Assembly (NCBI RefSeq): GCF_039545055.1 | Contig: NZ_BAABRP010000027.1 | Coordinates: forward strand, 8,001 to 32,595 | Direction: 5' to 3' | DNA length: 24,595 nt | Source of the DNA: Deinococcus carri | GTDB taxonomy: Bacteria > Deinococcota > Deinococci > Deinococcales > Deinococcaceae | In this document: positions 18,339 through 24,595 of the stretch, piece after piece | How positions within the stretch are numbered: the stretch's first letter is position 1 | Layout of the letters: each line of letters opens with the position of its first letter | The notes under the pieces: model-generated | The model's input: only the letters and a program-made list of their open reading frames with translations | What the model was told of the DNA's origin: nothing | Database searches by the model: none | Program-made: the position numbers and the translations under genes

Positions 18339-21238
18339 GTACCCTCAACCCCGCCGTGCAGGATGCCCTGTGCGATGCCACCATCAGCGAGGACGGCCTG
18401 ACTCTCACCCTCGCGGGTCAGCTCGACCGCGCCACCTACCAGGCCACCGCGAAGGCCATCGAGGCCCTGGGCGGCAAGTGGAACCGCAAGGCCAAGGCGC
18501 ACCTATTCACCCGCGACGTGCGCGAGGTCCTGGCCGGAGTGCTGGACGGCGACAGGCTGCCCAAGAAGAACCCTTTGGCTTTCTTCCCGACGCCCGAGCC
18601 GGTGGTCGTCGAGATGTTCAAGCGCATCTGGCCCTGGCCGAACGGCTCGCGCTTCCTGGAGCCGAGCGCGGGCGAGGGGGCTATCGCGGACCTGCTGTGG
18701 GGCAAGCACAGCGTCTACGCGGATTGCGTCGAGCTGGACGAGGACCGGGCGCAGACCATCCGCAAGAAGGGCTACCCCGTCGTGGGGAGTGACTTTCTGG
18801 CCTTCACGCCGGAGACGCCTTACGACTACGTGCTGATGAACCCGCCGTTCACGGCAGAGGGCGACCCGCAGGCGTACATCACCCACATCGAGCACGCCCT
18901 GAAGTGCCTGCGCCCCGGCGGCGAGCTGCTGGCCGTCGTGCCGGGGGGCTTTGCCTGGCTGACCCGGCAGCGCGTGGCCGCGTTCCGCGAATTCTGCACG
19001 AAGCACGCTCAAAGTCCCCTGCACGAGTTCGTCCCCGGCACGTTTAAGGCCAGCGGGACAGACATCGCCACCTGCCTGATTCACATCACCAAGCCCGAGG
19101 AGGCCGCCATGCCTGCACCTGCCGAACAGCCCAAGAAGGACCGCAAGAGCAGCAAGAAGATGGAGGTGGCCGAGATGTCCGAACCTGTAGTTGAAGAAGC
19201 AGCGGCAGCACCTGTGGCCGCGGAGCTGCCGGGTACGCCGACCCTGCTGCCCGAGCAGCCCGCACCCGCGCCTACCGTCACGCCCATCCTCGACGGCAGC
19301 ACCTCCAGCGTGTTCCGCCTCGAGCAGCTCGTCCCCTCGCCCCTGAACCCCCGCAAGCAGTTCGAGCAGAGTGCCCTGGAGGAGTTGGCCGAGTCCATCT
19401 TCCACAAAGGCCTGATGCAAAACCTCGTCGGCCGCGTGGCCGAGAACGGCCAGGACGTGGAAGTGGTCGCCGGTGGTCGCCGCCTGCGCGCCCTGAAGGT
19501 GTTGGCCGAGCAGGGCCGCATTCCGGCCGACTACCCGGTGCCTGTGCGTGTGCAGCCTCTCACCGACCTGGAGGCGCTGCAACTGGCGACCGCCGAGAAC
19601 GTCGAGCGGCGCAACATGACGCCCATCGAGGAGGCCGACGCTTTCGCGCAGATGGTCGCCTTGGGCGCGACACCGGAGGACATCGCGCTGCGCTTCGGCT
19701 ACAACCTGCGGACCGTTCAGCAGCGCCTGGTGCTGGCCGAGGGGCTGGGCGAGGACGGGCGGAAATTGTTCGCGGACGGCACTATCGGGCTGGGGCAGGC
19801 GCAGGTCATCGCGCAGAGCGCAGGGCCGCTGCGAAAGCATGTCGTGGCGGAGGCCAAGCGGGGCGGTAGCATTTCGAGCCTCAATTCCCTGATCAAGCGC
19901 AGCAGCTTCCTGGTGGAGTACGCGAAGTTCGATGTCCGTGCGTCGAAACTGGAAGTGGTGGGGGACCTGTACGGAGATTCCCCCGCCCGCTTTGCCGACC
20001 CAAAGGCCGCACTGGCCTGTCAGATGGATTGGGTCAAGGCCCGCGCCACCGACCTCGAAGGCAAAAAAGAACAGCACTTCGTTGAAGTGCAGGTGCAGAA
20101 CAAGGACTATCTCAGCGCTTCCTACGACGAGTACACCAGTTACGACGCACCCAAAGAACTGCTGGGGACGGTCATTCTGGTCAGTTCCGTGACCGGCGAG
20201 GTCAAGGAAACTCGGGTCGCCCGCAAATCGGAGATCAAGAGCCACGAGGCGAAGAAGCAGGCCCAGGAGCGCAAGCAGGCCGCGACTGAGGCCTCGGGCA
20301 GCGAGGGCGGGGCCATCCGCAAGTCGGCCTGGACAGACGGTCACATGGCCCGCGCCAGCGCCCTGCGCACGTCGCTGCTCGGAGACCACAAGCGTGCGGT
20401 GGCGCTGACCATCCTCTCGATGCTGGAAGCCGCGCCGGTCAGCCTACGCGCGAGCTTGAGCCATGCCCAGGCCACGCCCATTCCGGCAGGACTGGACCGT
20501 CTGCGGCAGATCGACGTGAAGGTCAGCGGCGCACTGGCCGTCACGGGGGAGGCTGCTCCCAAAAAGCCGCTTGGCCTGAGGTTCGGTTACAGCGCTGAAG
20601 GGAAGGAGGCCTACGCGGTCCTCCAGACGTTGCTCACGCTCTCCCTGGAGGAGTTGCTTGACATCCAGAGCGTGCTGATCGCGCAGGCAGTGGGCGGCTG
20701 GAGCGAGTACAACCCCCTGCACGCGCCTTACGAGTTCGTCTCACGCCTCGCGGCTGACACGGGGGCCACGGTAGCGTTCAGGCTCACCGACGCTCACCTC
20801 AAGGCGTATCCACGCGACCGGCTGCTGGAGCTGGCCGCCGACGCGGGCATCGAGCAGGGTCACGGTCTCGAAGGCGAGATGAGCAAGCTCGCCACGAACA
20901 AGGACATTCGCGCGGCCATCCTCCAGCACGCCGACGCCCTGGCTGAGCGCGGGTACGTGCCGCCTATCGCCCGCTTCCCGGAGGTTGTGGGACCGGACCC
21001 GGTAGACGTGGCGTACCGTGCTGACGCCAAGGCTGTGGTCCTACGCCTGAGCGACGTGCAACTGGACGAACTGCTCGAAGACCTGGGGTACGACACGACC
21101 AACGAGGACGTGACGGCGAGCGGCCTGAACCTCATCCAGCAGGAGATCGACGACATGGATGACGAGGAGTTGCGCGGCTGGGAGGCCCTGAAGCGCCTGG
21201 CCGCGCAACTCGGCCCCGACCAGACCGCCGCCGACTGA
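18335..21238 (+). CDS. Adenine-specific methyltransferase fused to ParB
   Basis: 967 residues from a GTG overlapping the upstream stop. Residues ~1-255 are a SAM-dependent DNA methyltransferase: the leading segment EALGGKWNRKAKAHLF, motif I FLEPSAGEG (107-115) and the N6-adenine catalytic motif NPPF (169-172). A Lys/Ala/Glu/Pro-rich linker follows (~258-325). From 327 a ParB/RepB/Spo0J N-terminal domain is clear (FRLEQLVPSPLNPRKQFEQS, the GGRRLRA box at 380-386, TAENVERRNMTPIEEADAFA), then a ParB helix-turn-helix (TPEDIALRFGYNLRTVQQRL). The remaining ~330 residues are unassigned, with an acidic C-terminus. In frame at codon 259, an ATG at 19109 follows GAGGAGG by 5 nt, so ParB may also be made as a separate protein. 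Likely roles are self-marking of phage DNA and ParB-type sequence-specific DNA binding; no ParA partner is seen. Confidence 0.9.
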   Translation: MSTLNPAVQDALCDATISEDGLTLTLAGQLDRATYQATAKAIEALGGKWNRKAKAHLFTRDVREVLAGVLDGDRLPKKNPLAFFPTPEPVVVEMFKRIWPWPNGSRFLEPSAGEGAIADLLWGKHSVYADCVELDEDRAQTIRKKGYPVVGSDFLAFTPETPYDYVLMNPPFTAEGDPQAYITHIEHALKCLRPGGELLAVVPGGFAWLTRQRVAAFREFCTKHAQSPLHEFVPGTFKASGTDIATCLIHITKPEEAAMPAPAEQPKKDRKSSKKMEVAEMSEPVVEEAAAAPVAAELPGTPTLLPEQPAPAPTVTPILDGSTSSVFRLEQLVPSPLNPRKQFEQSALEELAESIFHKGLMQNLVGRVAENGQDVEVVAGGRRLRALKVLAEQGRIPADYPVPVRVQPLTDLEALQLATAENVERRNMTPIEEADAFAQMVALGATPEDIALRFGYNLRTVQQRLVLAEGLGEDGRKLFADGTIGLGQAQVIAQSAGPLRKHVVAEAKRGGSISSLNSLIKRSSFLVEYAKFDVRASKLEVVGDLYGDSPARFADPKAALACQMDWVKARATDLEGKKEQHFVEVQVQNKDYLSASYDEYTSYDAPKELLGTVILVSSVTGEVKETRVARKSEIKSHEAKKQAQERKQAATEASGSEGGAIRKSAWTDGHMARASALRTSLLGDHKRAVALTILSMLEAAPVSLRASLSHAQATPIPAGLDRLRQIDVKVSGALAVTGEAAPKKPLGLRFGYSAEGKEAYAVLQTLLTLSLEELLDIQSVLIAQAVGGWSEYNPLHAPYEFVSRLAADTGATVAFRLTDAHLKAYPRDRLLELAADAGIEQGHGLEGEMSKLATNKDIRAAILQHADALAERGYVPPIARFPEVVGPDPVDVAYRADAKAVVLRLSDVQLDELLEDLGYDTTNEDVTASGLNLIQQEIDDMDDEELRGWEALKRLAAQLGPDQTAAD
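19097..19111 (+). promoter_or_regulatory. Internal ribosome-binding site and start codon in the fusion gene
   Basis: GAGGAGG (19097-19103), a 5-nt spacer and ATG (19109-19111), in frame with the fusion gene and placed exactly at the methyltransferase/linker boundary. This is the best-spaced Shine-Dalgarno of the gene, better than that of its annotated GTG start, and could produce a ~709-residue ParB protein. Confidence 0.45.
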
Positions 21239-21246
21239 AGCCACGT

Positions 21247-21267
21247 GGGGCCGCCCCGCGCGGCCCC
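21247..21267 (+). terminator. Hairpin after the methyltransferase-ParB gene
   Basis: Perfect 8-bp stem GGGGCCGC (21247-21254) / GCGGCCCC (21260-21267) with a 5-nt loop, in one of the few gaps of the early operon. No U-tract. It may attenuate transcription into the downstream genes or stabilise the upstream mRNA. Confidence 0.5.
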
Positions 21268-21283
21268 CTCTCCGGAGGGCGTT

Positions 21284-21577
21284 ATGACCACCCAGCACCA
21301 ACCGAACACCACCCTCACCATCACCCCGGCACCGTCCCCCTCCCGCCCCGAGCGGCACGAACTCGCCCTGCCCAGTGGAGAGGTCGTTGGCAAGGGCCGG
21401 ACCCTTTTCCACGCACAGTGCTGGCGGGACGGCTGGGATGCCCGCATGGACCTGCGCAGCCAGCGCAGCGGCCCCCAGCCTCACCACGACGGCTACGGCC
21501 ACTGGCAGCGGGGCTGGGAACGCGCCAACGCCCACGAGCAGCAGCGCGCGAAGCGACAGGCCGGGAGGGCCGCATGA
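21284..21577 (+). CDS. hypothetical protein, 97 residues
   Basis: Start at the ATG at 21284 with GGAGG 5 nt upstream; the longer frame reads through the hairpin. The N-terminal ~30 residues are Thr/Pro-rich. The rest is polar with many Arg, Gln, His and Trp (FHAQCWRDGWDARMDLRSQR, GYGHWQRGWERANAHEQQRA). No family recognised; the basic Trp-rich C-terminus suggests nucleic-acid contact at most. The stop overlaps the next start (ATGA). Confidence 0.65.
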   Translation: MTTQHQPNTTLTITPAPSPSRPERHELALPSGEVVGKGRTLFHAQCWRDGWDARMDLRSQRSGPQPHHDGYGHWQRGWERANAHEQQRAKRQAGRAA

Positions 21578-21996
21578 AGAACACCCTGAAAGTCACCGTG
21601 GACGCCATCAAGCACGAGCGCGACAAGGACGGCGTCCCCTTCACCACCCTGCACCTGGAACTACCCAGCGGCACGGACCTGAAGTTTCTCCAGCGCGCCC
21701 ACCTCATCACCCGTAAAAAGGAGAGCCGCGAGGTGGCCACCTTCACCCTCCGCATTTACGGGGGCGGCGACCGGCGCACCTGGAGGCTGACCAGCAAGGG
21801 CAGCAAGACCAAGGATTACCGAGTTGTCGCCGTGCTGGAGGTGTATTTCAACGAGCAGGCCCGTTTCGAGAGGTACTTCGACCCGGCCGACCCAACGGCC
21901 TACGACGTCGAGCTGGACGTGGAAATCGAAGAACCCACCACCCCTCTCTTCGGGAAGAGGGACGACGACAGCGAAAGCGAGGGCATGAGCGCATGA
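21574..21996 (+). CDS. hypothetical beta-rich protein with acidic tail, 140 residues
   Basis: ATG at 21574 overlaps the upstream stop. The sequence alternates strands (NTLKVTVDAIKHERDKDGVP, FTTLHLELPSGTDLKF, REVATFTLRIYGGGDRRTWR, DYRVVAVLEVYF) and ends in an acidic tail (KRDDDSESEG). A beta-barrel with an acidic C-terminus recalls single-stranded-DNA-binding proteins, but no OB-fold signature is certain. Its place among replication and recombination genes fits either reading. The stop overlaps the ASCH gene start. Confidence 0.65.
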   Translation: MKNTLKVTVDAIKHERDKDGVPFTTLHLELPSGTDLKFLQRAHLITRKKESREVATFTLRIYGGGDRRTWRLTSKGSKTKDYRVVAVLEVYFNEQARFERYFDPADPTAYDVELDVEIEEPTTPLFGKRDDDSESEGMSA

Positions 21997-22454
21997 AGGC
22001 CCTTTCCCTCTCCATCCCCTGGCCCACCGCTATCCAGAAACATGGCAAGCGAGTGGAGAACCGCGAACGCTGGGAGCCGCACGCCCACCTCATCGCGCAG
22101 GCTCGCCGCATCGTTGGCCAGGACCTCGCCATCCACAGCAGCGGCACCTATGACCGCAAGGGGGCCGAGTACATCCAGTCACTGACCGGCGTGCTGTACG
22201 GCCGCCGCGACGTGCCCAGCAAGGCCGTCACCAGCGTGGTCAAGGTGACCGGCCTCCTGCTGACCGGCGACCGCTGCCCGCGCGGACAGGAGCGCTGGTA
22301 CTTCGGCAGCGTGGCCCTAGTGCTGGACGAGGTGCGCGTGCTGCCCAAGCCGGTGAGTGTGTCCGGAGGCCTGGGCTTCTGGAATCTGACCGGGGACGTG
22401 CTGGCTGACGTGACCGCACAACTCGACGCCATTTCCCCCCTTCGGAGTGTCTGA
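21993..22454 (+). CDS. ASCH-domain protein
   Basis: 153 residues, ATG overlapping the upstream stop (ATGA). The opening MKALSLSIPWPTAIQKHGKR with VENRERW, then GQDLAIHSSGTYD and VTSVVKVTGLLLTGD, follow the ASCH (PUA-like beta-barrel) pattern: a first strand with a Pro-Trp/Ile turn, the ENR-W motif, and the hydrophobic L-I-H strand. ASCH proteins bind RNA or modified nucleosides, and some hydrolyse N4-acetylcytidine; small ASCH proteins are frequent in phage early regions. Substrate here unknown. Confidence 0.78.
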   Translation: MKALSLSIPWPTAIQKHGKRVENRERWEPHAHLIAQARRIVGQDLAIHSSGTYDRKGAEYIQSLTGVLYGRRDVPSKAVTSVVKVTGLLLTGDRCPRGQERWYFGSVALVLDEVRVLPKPVSVSGGLGFWNLTGDVLADVTAQLDAISPLRSV

Positions 22455-22456
22455 CC

Positions 22457-22744
22457 ATGACCCTGATCACCGATGCCACCCGCAACCTGAACCCCTGGAA
22501 CCTGAAGGAAGGCGACCGTTGCTTTCAAATCCTGATTGACTGCGACACCGTTCTCTATGGCGGCCAGCACATCAAATACAGCGGCAAGGTGAGCGTGCCG
22601 GAAGGCAAGGCCGACCATTTGGAGGAGGCCGCCACCATTGCCTTCAGCATCGCTCAGCAGGACGGCCTGAGGGCCGCGCTGATGTCCTATTGCGCCTTCT
22701 ACTACTACGACGAGGATGAGGAAGGGTGGGTGCAGTTCCTGTGA
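22457..22744 (+). CDS. hypothetical protein, 95 residues
   Basis: ATG 2 nt after the ASCH stop. The protein starts with TLITDATRNLNPWNLKEGDR, has strands around CFQILIDCDTVLYGG and HIKYSGKVSVPEG, a helix (LEEAATIAFSIAQQDGLRAA) and a striking aromatic-acidic end (AFYYYDEDEEGWVQFL). The acidic, DNA-mimic-like C-terminus could mark an inhibitor such as an anti-restriction protein, but no family is recognised. Stop overlaps the next GTG. Confidence 0.65.
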   Translation: MTLITDATRNLNPWNLKEGDRCFQILIDCDTVLYGGQHIKYSGKVSVPEGKADHLEEAATIAFSIAQQDGLRAALMSYCAFYYYDEDEEGWVQFL

Positions 22745-22965
22745 CCGCTCCGCAACCCGTCCCCGTGCTGCCCGTGCTGTCGGCGCGTGCCCAATTGGCC
22801 TCTGCGGCCCAGCAGGCCTTGATCATCGCCGGGCCGCACCGGGAACCCCGGCACATCGCTGCCGAGGCAGTGGAACACGCCGACGCGCTGCTGGTGGCGC
22901 TCTGCCCGGAGCCGCTGCCGAACGCGGGGGACGAGGCCGTGCTGGGGTACGGGGGACGGCCATGA
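22741..22965 (+). CDS. hypothetical protein, 74 residues
   Basis: GTG at 22741 overlaps the upstream stop (GTGA). A Pro/Val-rich start (APQPVPVLPVLSARAQLASA) is followed by Ala/Leu-rich helices (HIAAEAVEHADALLVALCPE) and a Gly-rich end. No family recognised and no membrane segment is clear. Support comes from coupling at both ends. Confidence 0.55.
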   Translation: MTAPQPVPVLPVLSARAQLASAAQQALIIAGPHREPRHIAAEAVEHADALLVALCPEPLPNAGDEAVLGYGGRP

Positions 22966-23477
22966 CCGGTGAATCCCAGGGCTTGGCCGCCCTCCGCCGT
23001 GAAGTGTTCGCTTCCCAGGCCATCACCCTCCAGACAGACCACTACTGCGACGTGCTGGAGCGCATCCTGGACGGGAAGCGCGTGAAGGCGGGCGAGGTCG
23101 GGACGGTGGTCGTCGCGCCGGTGGCCGCCGCCCGTGACATGCAGATCAGTGCCCGGCGGTACGCCGATAGCCGCAGCAGCTACGTCACGGGGGAGGTCAA
23201 CGAGCACACCCGCGTCCTGCTGGCGCTGGGCATCCCCCTGAACACGGCAGACGGCTCTGTCTGGGCACGGGATGGGATGTACGGCTACGCGGCGTATGCC
23301 CACCAGGACAGGGGCAGCTCCTCCCAGGCCATCCCCGTGTCGCCGGGCGTGCTGCTGGAGGCCATTCGGGCAGAGGCCCAGGGCCGTGAGCTGCCAACGG
23401 CTCGCCTCGCGCGGCTGATCGCCGGGGACACGGCGGCGCTCGAAGAGCCGATCACGTCGTCTGGGGAGAGGGAGTAA
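22962..23477 (+). CDS. hypothetical protein, 171 residues
   Basis: ATG at 22962 overlaps the upstream stop (ATGA); the longer frame is an antisense-like, low-complexity extension. An N-terminal helix (GLAALRREVFASQAITLQTD) precedes a strand segment (GEVGTVVVAPVAAARDMQIS), a Tyr/Ser-rich middle (RRYADSRSSYVTGEVNEHTR) and C-terminal helices (GVLLEAIRAEAQGRELPTAR). No family recognised. Its TAA shares a base with the JAMM gene start (TAATG), so the two are probably made together. Confidence 0.65.
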   Translation: MTGESQGLAALRREVFASQAITLQTDHYCDVLERILDGKRVKAGEVGTVVVAPVAAARDMQISARRYADSRSSYVTGEVNEHTRVLLALGIPLNTADGSVWARDGMYGYAAYAHQDRGSSSQAIPVSPGVLLEAIRAEAQGRELPTARLARLIAGDTAALEEPITSSGERE

Positions 23478-24235
23478 TGCCGGTCAACACCATTGAACTT
23501 CCTCAGGGCCTGCGCGACACCCTCGATGCGTTTATCCTGGCCGACCCAGGACGCGAGCATGGCGGCTTCCTGTTCGGCACGCCTCTGCGTTTCGACACCT
23601 TTCTGCCCGTGCCCAACGTCTCGGCACGGCCACAGCGCGAGTACAAGGTGCCAGACAACTGGCAGGACTACGTGAATGTCTTTGCCTGTGTCACCGGCAA
23701 CGTGCCAATCGCCCACGTCCACACCCACCCCAGCCACAGCATCCCCAGTGAGCAGGACTTTCGCGCAGGCCAGTATTGGTACCGGCTCGTGCGCTACATG
23801 GTCCTGATTGCCCCGAATGCCAGCGGGAACAAGACGACGTGGTGGGTCCTTGATCGGAATGCCGAGGTGCAGGAGTTGCTGCACGTGGATCGGGAGCTGG
23901 AGGCCAGCAGTCTGCTCGTCGCCCGCCGCTACGGGTTCGCGGCTCTGGGCCAAGTGTTGCTCGACCAGCAGGGCAGCCTGCGGGGACCCAGCGCCACGGC
24001 GCAGGTGCTGCTGGAGAACTCCCAGGCCCGGCAGCTTTACGCCCGCCTTCTGGCCCAGGGACCAGTGCGCACGAAGGCCGAGCTGGCGAAGGTGGCAGGC
24101 CTGCCCGCCGAGCGTGCGCAGGCCCTCGCCAAAGCCCTGGAAGCAGCCGGACTGGTGGAGATCAAGGTGCTGCGGTATGGGGAACGCGGCACCGAATACC
24201 GGGCCGTCAGCCTGTTTGCCGGGGGTGGGGTTTGA
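23477..24235 (+). CDS. JAMM/MPN metalloprotease-like protein with C-terminal winged helix
   Basis: 252 residues. The N-terminal ~150 residues form a JAB/MPN domain: E27 in REHGGFLFG and the metal site IAHVHTHPSHSIPSEQDF, with H82-x-H84, S91 and D94. The H-to-S spacing is one residue shorter than the usual HxHx7Sx2D, so activity is likely but not assured; H80-x-H82 is an alternative pair. JAMM enzymes are Zn2+ isopeptidases or proteases. From ~165 a winged-helix domain follows (ARQLYARLLAQGPVRTKAEL, AKVAGLPAERAQALAKALEA, AGLVEIKVL), suggesting DNA binding. Domains of this kind occur in phage and island early operons; no ubiquitin-like substrate is seen in the window. Confidence 0.8.
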   Translation: MPVNTIELPQGLRDTLDAFILADPGREHGGFLFGTPLRFDTFLPVPNVSARPQREYKVPDNWQDYVNVFACVTGNVPIAHVHTHPSHSIPSEQDFRAGQYWYRLVRYMVLIAPNASGNKTTWWVLDRNAEVQELLHVDRELEASSLLVARRYGFAALGQVLLDQQGSLRGPSATAQVLLENSQARQLYARLLAQGPVRTKAELAKVAGLPAERAQALAKALEAAGLVEIKVLRYGERGTEYRAVSLFAGGGV

Positions 24236-24595
24236 ACGCCGCCGAGATCGAAGTCCTTCACCTTCTCACCCCGGAGGAGCGCGCCCGCCGCGCCGAACTG
24301 GAGGAGCAGGTGGTGGTGGGCGTCCGCGCAGGCATCATGGCGGGCCGGGCATTGCGGACCCTCCAGGCTGAGAAGCTCTACCGCAGCACCCACGCCACCT
24401 TCGAGGCCTACGGACTGGAGACGTTCGGGCTGTCCCGCGCCCGGCTGTACCAGCTCATCGACTTCGCAGAGGTGGCGGAGGAGGCCGCGGCACGCGGCAT
24501 CGAGGTCAGCAACGAGCGGCTGGCCCGTGCCCTCGGGGTCGTGCCGCCTGACGACTACCGCCTGGTGCTGGACGTGACCAGGGCCGTGACCGGCA
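24232..24595 (+). CDS. Phage DNA-binding candidate, 5' part only
   Basis: Starts at a TTG overlapping the JAMM stop (TTGA), after a G-rich GGGGGTGGGG; the 3' end lies beyond the window. About 121 residues are visible: an N-terminal helix (LLTPEERARRAELEEQVVVG), then LYRSTHATFEAYGLETFGLS with RARLYQLIDFAEVAEEAAAR. This F-Y-G(L)-S-R-x-Y-Q-L-I pattern is frequent in small helix-turn-helix proteins of actinobacterial and Deinococcus mobile elements, often near ParB-like genes. Function unknown; DNA binding is inferred. Confidence 0.7.
   Translation, partial: MNAAEIEVLHLLTPEERARRAELEEQVVVGVRAGIMAGRALRTLQAEKLYRSTHATFEAYGLETFGLSRARLYQLIDFAEVAEEAAARGIEVSNERLARALGVVPPDDYRLVLDVTRAVTG

Noticed and set aside
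18503..20389. Open frame of 628 codons on the minus strand
   Set aside because: Lies wholly opposite the methyltransferase-ParB gene, whose motifs are unmistakable; the antisense product has no recognisable domain.

Overview
The window is GC-rich DNA that reads as a Deinococcus (Deinococcota) chromosome carrying an integrated temperate-phage-like element. Three things point to Deinococcus: a DdrA-like Rad52-family annealing protein, a MutS fragment that resembles Thermus/Deinococcus MutS, and several promoters whose -10 box lies only 6-7 nt before the start codon (leaderless transcripts, common in this genus). Assignments rest on motif recognition by eye; no database search was run.

Left flank (1-5860). 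A leftward, tightly overlapped five-gene operon ends in a DUF3560 protein. It diverges from a rightward pair made of a small HTH regulator and an MmeI-like type IIL restriction-modification enzyme. One palindrome (2514-2532) overlaps both divergent promoters. A 48-residue membrane protein and a hairpin follow.

Junction (5865-6029). The first ~47 codons of mutS are present. The reading frame leaves MutS just before the Gly-Asp-Phe-Tyr-Glu mismatch-reading motif and ends within 26 bp of a convergent large serine integrase gene. The element (about 6000 to beyond 24595) is therefore inserted in mutS; the rest of mutS should lie at its far end, outside the window.

Element, leftward arm (6026-12611). 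After the integrase comes an AT-richer cassette: a DUF262 protein, a HEPN protein of the MAE_28990/MAE_18760 type and a C5-cytosine methyltransferase. This is a candidate anti-phage system. Next are a secreted excalibur/nuclease-fold protein lacking key catalytic residues, a stand-alone S24 (UmuD/LexA-type) protease, and a CI-like repressor whose own S24 dyad is lost.

Switch (12606-12955). Five copies of TAGCA-N6-TGCTA, two pairs plus one inside the 3' end of cro, form a lambda-like operator array between the repressor and a leaderless cro-like gene.

Element, rightward arm (12713-24595). An almost gapless early operon encodes small unknown proteins, the DdrA-like protein, an HNH-AP2 endonuclease flanked by 11-bp direct repeats, a winged-helix replication protein with four 23-24 bp iterons inside its gene (likely origin), a fused adenine-methyltransferase/ParB protein, an ASCH protein, a JAMM-domain protein and a partial helix-rich DNA-binding candidate. 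No virion genes, tRNAs, rRNAs, insertion sequences or CRISPR arrays were seen.
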